This document shows, piece by piece, positions 6,138 through 11,812 of a stretch of 11,812 bases of DNA. Position 1 is the stretch's first letter; every line of letters starts with the position of its first letter. The notes below the pieces were generated by a model. The model made no database searches and was not told the DNA's origin. It saw only the letters and a program-made list of their open reading frames with translations. This DNA comes from Rhodanobacteraceae bacterium (lineage in GTDB: Bacteria > Pseudomonadota > Gammaproteobacteria > Xanthomonadales > Rhodanobacteraceae), in the NCBI GenBank assembly GCA_025928735.1, contig JAICIW010000034.1, positions 1 to 11,812 of the forward strand, given 5' to 3'. The translations under genes were made by a program, and so were the position numbers.

Positions 6138-7173
6138 TGCCGACGCCCCGATCGCGCCCGTCACGCCCGATTGGGCGCTGGACGAACAACGCGCAACCGA
6201 TACGTCCATAAGTGCACGGCAGCATGCCGCGGAAAATCCTCGTGACCTCTTTCATCCGAAGCCCGATGTCGCCGCCGAGACGCTGCCGCTTGGCGACGAT
6301 GCGATCGACTGGGTGGGCATGCGAGGGATCGAGATGCCGATCCTGTTCGACGCCGGCGATGGCGAGCCGCAGCGCAATCACGCGAGGGTGGATGCCTTCG
6401 TGAACCTGATGAGTCCGGACCGGCGCGGTATCCACATGTCGCGCCTGTACCTGTTGGCGAACCAGCACCTCGACGCACAACCCATCGACGCGGGAACGCT
6501 GGAATCGTTGCTGCGCGCGTTCCTGCGATCGCACCATGACCTGGCGGACCGCGCACGCATCGGCATCCGTTTCGAGCAGCTGGTGCGCAGGAAGGCTCTG
6601 CGCAGCAATCACCACGGCTGGCGTGCCTACCCGGTCGCCATCGACGCCGTCCTGATCGGCGATGCCTTCCACCTGGATCTCGGCACGCAGGTCGTGTATT
6701 CCTCGACCTGCCCCGCTTCCGCCGCGCTGTCGCGGCAACTCCTCCAGCAACAATTCGCGGCGGATTTCCGCGGAGAGCCGCTGAGTCACGCCGCCGTGTT
6801 TGAGTGGCTGGGTAGTGAACGCGGCATGCCCGCCACCCCGCACGCACAGCGCAGCATCGCGCATATACGCGTGCGCGTCGTCCACGCTGCGTCGATCAAT
6901 CTGGTTGCCTTGATCGATCGGATCGAGCGTTCGCTCCAGACCGCGGTGCAGACGGCCGTGAAACGCGAAGACGAGCAGGCTTTCGCGCAGGCCAACGCCG
7001 AGAATCCCATGTTCTGCGAGGACGCGGCCCGTCGCATCCGGCGCACGCTTGACGCCGACGATGACATCGCGGCATTCCACGTACGCGTCGAACACCAGGA
7101 AAGCCTGCATCCGCACGACGCCGTCGCGCAGGTCAGCCGTAACTTCCCGGGTTCAGAACATGGCTTCGCCTGA
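6130..7173 (+). CDS. folE2: GTP cyclohydrolase IB, FolE2 family (GTP cyclohydrolase FolE2)
   Basis: A 347-residue cytosolic protein matching FolE2/MptA throughout: IDWVGMRGIEMPI (59-71), RRGIHMSR (99-106), SSTCPASAALS with the metal/catalytic Cys194, TPHAQRS (236-242, His238), KREDEQAFAQANAENPMFCEDAARRI (279-303) and EHQESLHPHDA (321-331). The enzyme converts GTP to 7,8-dihydroneopterin triphosphate, the entry step to folate and to queuosine/tetrahydropterin-type pterins. In many bacteria this metal-flexible form stands in for zinc-dependent FolE when zinc is scarce. The ATG at 6130 (MTSADAP) overlaps the protease stop by 8 nt; an upstream in-frame start at 6112 would overlap more. It ends inside or just before the start of the decaheme cytochrome gene. 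It looks intact with all visible key motifs. Its position between a protease and a cytochrome is odd and may reflect co-regulation. Confidence 0.93.
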   Translation: MTSADAPIAPVTPDWALDEQRATDTSISARQHAAENPRDLFHPKPDVAAETLPLGDDAIDWVGMRGIEMPILFDAGDGEPQRNHARVDAFVNLMSPDRRGIHMSRLYLLANQHLDAQPIDAGTLESLLRAFLRSHHDLADRARIGIRFEQLVRRKALRSNHHGWRAYPVAIDAVLIGDAFHLDLGTQVVYSSTCPASAALSRQLLQQQFAADFRGEPLSHAAVFEWLGSERGMPATPHAQRSIAHIRVRVVHAASINLVALIDRIERSLQTAVQTAVKREDEQAFAQANAENPMFCEDAARRIRRTLDADDDIAAFHVRVEHQESLHPHDAVAQVSRNFPGSEHGFA

Positions 7174-7180
7174 GCGAACG

Positions 7181-8401
7181 ATGCAAAACGGTGGCGCGCG
7201 TACTGCCGTGGCGTTGCTCATGTTGTTTGCCGTGGCGGCCAGCCTTTTGGTCGTTCGGCATGCCGCTGCGCAAGTGGCCCATCCCGCCACGGCCGCGAGC
7301 GCGCTGACCGAACAGGATTTCAGCCGCATGTTGCCGGCGATGACTGCGCAAGCCGCGACGAATGCAGACGACAGCAACCCACACGCGGCCCCGTTGCCGG
7401 CGAGCGCACTGACCACCGGGGACTTCAAGCGGATGTTGCCGCGCACCGACATGCGCAGCGACGCCGACGCGAACGCGCATCCGCATGCGCACGCCTTCAT
7501 CGACGCCGGTGCCGCCACGTCCTTCGATGGCGCGCCGATTGCGAAGAATCCGCTGGCACCGGATGCGATCGCGATCGGCGCCAAATCCTGTGTCGCCTGC
7601 CACGCGCTGGAGAACGTGCAAGCCTCGCACTCACTGCATGTCCAGGCGTTCCGCGCCGGTGCCGCCGGAACAGGCGCCGCGGCGGCGTGTGAATCCTGCC
7701 ACGGCCCCGGTTCCGCGCATGCCAAGGATCCGACCAAGCCGGGTTTGATCATCGCGTTCACCCGCGACGCCAAGGCGCCGATCGATGCACAGGCCGGCGT
7801 GTGCCTTGCCTGTCACAAGGGCGGCGCACGGCAGGACTGGATCGGTTCGGTGCACCAGCAACACCAACTTTCCTGCACCGATTGCCACAACCCGATGGCA
7901 CGGCTCTCGCCGGAAGGCGTGCTGGCGAAGAACTCGATCAACCAGGTGTGCGCGACCTGCCATCAGGACATCCGCGACAAGTTCAACCGCCGCTCGCACA
8001 TGCCACTGCCGGAAGGGCAGATGTCCTGCGTCGATTGCCACAATCCGCACGGCACCTTGAGCGCGGACCTGATCAAGACCGACACGGTCAACGAGACCTG
8101 CTACGCCTGTCATGCGGAGAAACGCGGACCGTTCCTGTTCGAACATGCGCCGGTCCGCAAAGACTGCCTGACCTGCCACGACCCTCATGGTTCCAACCAG
8201 CAGGCGCTGCTGGTGTTGCCCGTGCCGATGCTGTGCCAGCAATGCCACACCATGACGGGGCATCCCAACGATCTGCTGACGAGGGCAGGGCTCGCCACCG
8301 GACCTGCACCGGACGAGCGGCTGATGGGTCGCGCCTGCCTGACTTGCCACACCAACATCCACGGTTCCAACAATCCATCCGGTTCGAGGTTCCACAAATA
8401 G
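7181..8401 (+). CDS. DmsE/MtrA-family periplasmic decaheme c-type cytochrome
   Basis: A 406-residue exported protein with ten CXXCH haem sites at residues 137, 170, 208, 232, 257, 283, 307, 329, 352 and 386 (first Cys), spread in the DmsE/MtrA order. Motifs such as DCHNPH and TCHDPHGS with extra His supply bis-His ligands. The Sec signal is MQNGGARTAVALLMLFAVAASLLVVRHAAA. In Mtr/Mto/Pio systems this protein plugs an MtrB-type barrel and carries electrons across the outer membrane as a haem wire; the next gene is such a barrel. Between the signal and the first haem lies an extension of about 105 residues with two SALTxxDFxRMLP repeats (about 40-52 and 75-87) and a HPHAH patch (100-104). The ATG at 7181 has GAG six bases upstream; the in-frame ATG at 7160, overlapping folE2 by 14 nt, is an alternative. 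The direction of electron flow is not decided by sequence. Confidence 0.95.
   Translation: MQNGGARTAVALLMLFAVAASLLVVRHAAAQVAHPATAASALTEQDFSRMLPAMTAQAATNADDSNPHAAPLPASALTTGDFKRMLPRTDMRSDADANAHPHAHAFIDAGAATSFDGAPIAKNPLAPDAIAIGAKSCVACHALENVQASHSLHVQAFRAGAAGTGAAAACESCHGPGSAHAKDPTKPGLIIAFTRDAKAPIDAQAGVCLACHKGGARQDWIGSVHQQHQLSCTDCHNPMARLSPEGVLAKNSINQVCATCHQDIRDKFNRRSHMPLPEGQMSCVDCHNPHGTLSADLIKTDTVNETCYACHAEKRGPFLFEHAPVRKDCLTCHDPHGSNQQALLVLPVPMLCQQCHTMTGHPNDLLTRAGLATGPAPDERLMGRACLTCHTNIHGSNNPSGSRFHK
7295..7441 (+). repeat. Two 42-nt imperfect direct repeats inside the decaheme cytochrome gene
   Basis: The copies at 7295-7336 and 7400-7441 agree at about 32 of 42 positions by eye and are in frame. 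They encode ASALTEQDFSRMLP and ASALTTGDFKRMLP. Differences fall at both silent and non-silent sites, so the duplication is not recent or the peptide is under selection. Confidence 0.8.
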
Positions 8402-8415
8402 CGCCGTCGCGGCGC
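8401..8415 (+). other. Short perfect hairpin at the decaheme stop / barrel gene leader
   Basis: GCGCCG (8401-8406) and CGGCGC (8410-8415) form a perfect six-base stem with a TCG loop, beginning on the last base of the cytochrome stop codon and ending 13 nt before the barrel ATG. No T-tract follows, so it is not a typical terminator. It could protect the upstream mRNA or modulate translation of the barrel gene. Confidence 0.4.
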
Positions 8416-8428
8416 AGCGGCACAGTGC

Positions 8429-11011
8429 ATGCGCAAAATGCTCATCACATCGCTGGCCATCGCCATCGCCGCGTCCCTCGCGGGTCCGCGGGCGTTTGCG
8501 GATTCCAGCGACAGCGCGCGGGTGGGCGACATCCAGTACGGCAATGCCCTCGATCCCACCGGCTGGGCGCCGCTGCTGTGGGCCGATCCGCGCGGGTTCT
8601 CATGGCTACACGCCGGCATGATGCGAACGCCCAGCGGTGTGCTTTATGCCTACCCGCCGCAACGCGACGACAAGAGTTCACCACTCTACAAGAACAGCGA
8701 TTGGGTGTACTCGGGCTTTCTGCAACTGGGTTACCTGCACCTCGGCGGCGACACGCACGCTGAGTTCTTCCGCCAGTACGCCGGCTGGAAGAGCGGCATG
8801 GCGCTCGGCCTGTTCGCGCTGTATGCCGACAATCCGAAAACCGGCCAGTACGTCGAATTCCGCGGCAGTCGCTTGAGCGGCGGCGACCAGTATTACCGCC
8901 TGCGCGCCGGGCAGTACGGCAGCTACAGGATCGAAGCGTTCTACCGCAACATTCCGCACGACGTCACCACCAACGCGTATCCGCTGTGGAACGGCATCGG
9001 CAGCACGAACCTGACGCTGCCAGCACCGCTGGTGCCCGGCGGCAGTACGCCCGCCGAAGTCGCAGCCGTCGACAAAACGCGTACGCGGCAAACCATCGGC
9101 CTCACGCGCAGGCGCGAAGGCCTCAGCTTCGAAGACAACTTCTATCGCGACTGGACCGGCTACGTCTCGATCGTCAACGAGAAACGCACGGGCGACCGGT
9201 TGTGGGGCGGCCCGATGTACTTGAACTACATCCTCCCGGACAACGGCGGTGCATTGGAAACCGCGCGCCCGATCGACTTCACCACCACCGACGTCAGCAT
9301 CGGGCTGCGCGACGTCGGCGCGATCTGGCAGTTCCAGTTGGCCTACACCGGTTCATTTTTCCGCGACCACAAGAACGAGCTGGATTACCAGAGCCCGTTT
9401 GCGCTGCGCAACGTTGCCGGCGTGCCACAAGTCGCCAACATCTACCAGGGCCAGTTTTCGCTGGAACCCGACAACGACTATCACAACCTGCGGGCGGAAC
9501 TTTCACGCAGCCTGAAGTGGAACGGCCAACTGTCCCTCGCCGCGGCTTGGGGCACCATGCGCCAGAACGATCCGTTGCTGCCACCGGTCACCTGTACCGG
9601 CACCGGCGGCATCTTCGTCTCGCCGTCGGCCGACTTCACCTTCAACTGTGCCGACTGGAACACCAGCGCAGCACTGTCGCAACAAACCGCCAACGCGCGC
9701 ATCGACACCGGTCTGCTCGACGCGAAGATCACCCTGCATCCTTTCCCGAAATTCGGGTGGCATGCGGGCCTGCGCTGGTACCGCGAGGACAACAGGACCA
9801 ACTACCTCGCCTTCAATCCGCTGACCGGACAGTACGGCTACATCGCCGAAAACGGTTCGCAGGGCAGCATCATTCCCGGCCAGATCGGGATCTTCGATCC
9901 GCGCAATCCGTTGTATTCGTCGTACGTGACCCAGGTGCGCGCGATCCCGTTCGGCTACACCTATACCGTGTTCGATACCGGCATCGACTGGCGCGTCAGC
10001 GAGCACAACACCCTGAACCTGACCTACAGCTTCGATCGCGACCAGCCGAAATACCGCGAACGAAAACTGGTCAACGAACAACGCATCAAGCTGTCGTGGG
10101 TGGACCGTGCGCTTGGCAAGGGTACGCTGCGCCTCGATTACGAATTCGCGTATCGCAATGGCGGCCCTTACGACTACGACCCCTACGAGCCGTTCTACTC
10201 GACGGCGCTGCCCGGCTTCGTGACGCCGCCGCTCGGCAACGTCGCCTTCACCACCGACGCGATGCGCAAATACGACCTCAGCAATCGCATCGAGCACAAG
10301 CTGCACGCGACGCTGATTTACCCGATCGGCGACACCGCCACGATCTCGGCCATCGCCTACGCGACGCGCGACGACTACGGCGCCGCGATTGGCCGGCAGG
10401 CCACGCGCAACCGCGGTTTCGACTTGTCGTGGGACTGGCAGCCTTCGCCGCTGACCAGCATCAGCGCCAATCTGGGACGCGACGACTCGAGCCTGAATTT
10501 CTCGAACGTCGCCGACAACGAAGACATCACGGGCGCACCAGGCCGCGACGATCCGTCGCTGGGCGGCCCGTTGTTCCCGCTCGCCAACCAGTGGCAGAGC
10601 CTCGATCACGAGCGCGATTACAACGCCGGCCTCACGCTCCGTCACGATTTCGGGCGCGTGCGCGCGGACTTGAGTTATACCTACACCTACGCACTCGGCA
10701 AGATCGGCTACGTGTTCGCCTCACCCGGCGCACTGCCCATTACGCAGCAACCCTTCGTCGACGCCGCGGGCAATGCTTTTCCGGACAACCACTACCACAT
10801 CAATACCCTGCAGCTCGGCTTCGACATCGCTTTCTCACGGATGTTCGGGATGCGGGTGTTCGACATTTTCGAGACCGGCAGCTTTGCCGATTGGCACTAT
10901 CTGGGGCTGCAGGACAACCTGGTGATCGACCACAGGATCTACACCGACCTCGGGCCGCAGCCGCATTACAGCGCCAATCTGGTCGGCGTGATGCTCAACG
11001 TGAAATTGTGA
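8429..11011 (+). CDS. MtrB/PioB family decaheme-associated outer membrane beta-barrel
   Basis: An 860-residue protein with a signal peptide (MRKMLITSLAIAIAASLAGPRAFA) and long runs of alternating hydrophobic/polar strands rich in Tyr and Trp, for example GDQYYRLRAGQYGSYRIEAFYRN, DWRVSEHNTLNLTYSFDRD and VRADLSYTYTYALGKIGYVF. The last strand (NLVGVMLNVKL) is a typical barrel end. The length is close to PioB-type members. MtrB/PioB barrels sheath the decaheme cytochrome and span the outer membrane, which agrees with the decaheme gene 27 nt upstream. No CXXC pair is present near the mature N-terminus, unlike Shewanella MtrB; the Cys seen are residues 389 and 407, possibly a loop disulfide. The ATG at 8429 lacks a strong ribosome site; the in-frame ATG at 8438 is an alternative. 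Together with the cytochromes on both sides it forms an extracellular electron transfer unit. The family is confident. Confidence 0.93.
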   Translation: MRKMLITSLAIAIAASLAGPRAFADSSDSARVGDIQYGNALDPTGWAPLLWADPRGFSWLHAGMMRTPSGVLYAYPPQRDDKSSPLYKNSDWVYSGFLQLGYLHLGGDTHAEFFRQYAGWKSGMALGLFALYADNPKTGQYVEFRGSRLSGGDQYYRLRAGQYGSYRIEAFYRNIPHDVTTNAYPLWNGIGSTNLTLPAPLVPGGSTPAEVAAVDKTRTRQTIGLTRRREGLSFEDNFYRDWTGYVSIVNEKRTGDRLWGGPMYLNYILPDNGGALETARPIDFTTTDVSIGLRDVGAIWQFQLAYTGSFFRDHKNELDYQSPFALRNVAGVPQVANIYQGQFSLEPDNDYHNLRAELSRSLKWNGQLSLAAAWGTMRQNDPLLPPVTCTGTGGIFVSPSADFTFNCADWNTSAALSQQTANARIDTGLLDAKITLHPFPKFGWHAGLRWYREDNRTNYLAFNPLTGQYGYIAENGSQGSIIPGQIGIFDPRNPLYSSYVTQVRAIPFGYTYTVFDTGIDWRVSEHNTLNLTYSFDRDQPKYRERKLVNEQRIKLSWVDRALGKGTLRLDYEFAYRNGGPYDYDPYEPFYSTALPGFVTPPLGNVAFTTDAMRKYDLSNRIEHKLHATLIYPIGDTATISAIAYATRDDYGAAIGRQATRNRGFDLSWDWQPSPLTSISANLGRDDSSLNFSNVADNEDITGAPGRDDPSLGGPLFPLANQWQSLDHERDYNAGLTLRHDFGRVRADLSYTYTYALGKIGYVFASPGALPITQQPFVDAAGNAFPDNHYHINTLQLGFDIAFSRMFGMRVFDIFETGSFADWHYLGLQDNLVIDHRIYTDLGPQPHYSANLVGVMLNVKL

Positions 11012-11021
11012 GGACGTCGCC

Positions 11022-11714
11022 GTGATCTTCACAACCCGCGCCGCAATCGTTGCCTCGATCGCACTGTTGGCGATGGTCGTCGGCTTGGCACCGGCTGCAA
11101 CTCCGCAGTTCGACGATTTGCGCAACCAGGCGCCGGTACACGGCGACGCGGCGGCGGGCGCGACCAAGGCCGCCCTCTGCGCAGCCTGTCACGGCAACAA
11201 CGGCGTCGCGGTCGCGCCCACCTTCCCGAACCTCGCCGGGCAATCGGAAACCTACCTGTACGTGCAGTTGCGCGCGTTCAAGGATGGTGCACGCAACAAC
11301 GCCGTGATGCAGCCGCTCGCAAAGACGCTGACGGATCAGGACATGCGCAACCTTGCCGCACATTTCGCATCGCTGCCCGGCAAGGCTGCGCCGCAGAAGG
11401 CACTGGAATCGTCGCGTGGTTCCATCCTGTTCCATGACGGCGATGCGGCACATGGTGTGCCACCCTGCCAAGGCTGCCACGGCGTCGACGGCAAGGGGCC
11501 ACGTCCGGACCCCCGCAGTACCGCACCGCAACCGGCCTGGTCAACGTTCCCCGTCCTCGCTGGCCAGAATGCCCCGTACGTGCTGACGCAGTTGAAGGCG
11601 TATCACGACGGCACCCGAACCGGCACCAGCAATGACAAGGTGATGGAAGGTGTCGCACACAATCTCAGCGCAGCAGACATGCGTGTGCTCGCCGACTACG
11701 TGTCGAAGCAGTAA
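11022..11714 (+). CDS. Diheme cytochrome c4-family protein
   Basis: A 230-residue exported protein made of two cytochrome c domains. The haem sites are CAACHGNNG (Cys53, Cys56, His57) and CQGCHGVDG (Cys149, Cys152, His153). Candidate Met axial ligands are Met96 (NNAVMQPLAKTLT) and Met208 (DKVMEGVAHNLS), both in the usual c4 context; LAGQ followed by Y..VQL and V..LTQL helices recurs in each half. The signal is IFTTRAAIVASIALLAMVVGLAPAA. The start is GTG at 11022 with AGGA seven bases upstream, 10 nt after the barrel stop. Cytochromes c4 carry electrons in the periplasm, often toward terminal oxidases and at fairly high potential. Here it probably shuttles electrons between the decaheme conduit and inner-membrane complexes. 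Membrane anchoring by an uncleaved N-terminal helix cannot be excluded. Confidence 0.93.
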   Translation: MIFTTRAAIVASIALLAMVVGLAPAATPQFDDLRNQAPVHGDAAAGATKAALCAACHGNNGVAVAPTFPNLAGQSETYLYVQLRAFKDGARNNAVMQPLAKTLTDQDMRNLAAHFASLPGKAAPQKALESSRGSILFHDGDAAHGVPPCQGCHGVDGKGPRPDPRSTAPQPAWSTFPVLAGQNAPYVLTQLKAYHDGTRTGTSNDKVMEGVAHNLSAADMRVLADYVSKQ

Positions 11715-11715
11715 C

Positions 11716-11734
11716 GATTCGCTTGGGCGAAATC
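11716..11734 (+). terminator. Possible weak terminator hairpin after the cytochrome c4 gene
   Basis: GATTCGC (11716-11722) pairs with GCGAAATC (11727-11734) around a TTGG loop, with one bulged A, starting two bases after the c4 stop codon. There is no T-run, so intrinsic termination would be poor. It is listed because it sits exactly at the end of the operon-like run. The remaining bases to 11812 show no supported gene. Confidence 0.25.
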
Positions 11735-11812
11735 AGGGGAAACTCGGAAGCGTAGACGTGATTGCTGGCGTGCGCGAGGTATTGTGCTTTGCGACTTCAC
11801 ACCATTTGCAGA

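Noticed and set aside
8986..11025. Plus-strand open frame of about 679 residues in another frame over the MtrB-like gene
   Set aside because: It is extremely Arg-rich with no domain, while the other frame gives a clear signal peptide and barrel strands.
11735..11812. A minus-strand reading frame entering from the right edge (ends ...ITSTLPSFP, stop near 11737)
   Set aside because: Fewer than 30 codons are visible with no motif, and other frames are also open; it cannot be told from chance.
1..11812. CRISPR arrays, tRNA/rRNA genes, insertion sequences or phage genes
   Set aside because: No spaced direct repeats, cloverleaf-like segments, transposase-like proteins or terminal inverted repeats were seen on either strand.

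Overview
The window is GC-rich, gene-dense DNA with strong G/C bias at third codon positions. The protein families present (TorF-like porin, DmsE-family decaheme cytochrome, MtrB/PioB barrel, cytochrome c4) suggest a gammaproteobacterium, perhaps of the Xanthomonadales/Rhodanobacteraceae type. That placement is inference from family content and composition; there is no rRNA or other marker to confirm it.

Left block, minus strand (1-2322): a tightly coupled run, in transcription order, of a class I SAM-dependent methyltransferase (1495-2322), an ATZ/TRZ-type metal-dependent amidohydrolase (275-1498) and a second class I methyltransferase that runs off the left edge. The stop/start junctions are ATGA and TGATG overlaps, so this looks like one operon of small-molecule metabolism with unknown substrate.

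Divergent intergenic region (2323-2754) of about 430 bp, with weak promoter-like elements facing both ways. It leads into a TorF-family (TIGR02001/Gcw_chp) putative outer-membrane porin (2755-3576) with a clear mature domain but an awkward, long N-terminal leader.

Main block, plus strand (3665-11714): seven genes with overlaps or gaps of at most 27 nt. An ECF-like sigma factor, a zinc-finger single-pass anti-sigma factor and an exported S8 (subtilisin-like) protease form a regulatory module. Next come a GTP cyclohydrolase IB (FolE2), a periplasmic decaheme cytochrome c (ten CXXCH, DmsE/MtrA family), an MtrB/PioB outer-membrane beta-barrel and a diheme cytochrome c4. The decaheme plus barrel pair is the trans-outer-membrane electron conduit known from Mtr/Mto/Pio systems. 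The c4 with two Met-ligand candidates is a plausible soluble periplasmic partner.

The most interesting reading is an extracellular electron transfer conduit placed in the same apparent operon as a sigma/anti-sigma/protease switch, with folE2 wedged between them. Further points are a propeptide-like motif shared by the anti-sigma C-terminus and the S8 protease, loss of the usual oxyanion-hole Asn in that protease, and a duplicated SALTxxDFxRMLP motif in an N-terminal extension of the decaheme cytochrome. No surface multiheme cytochrome and no inner-membrane quinol cytochrome are visible in the window.
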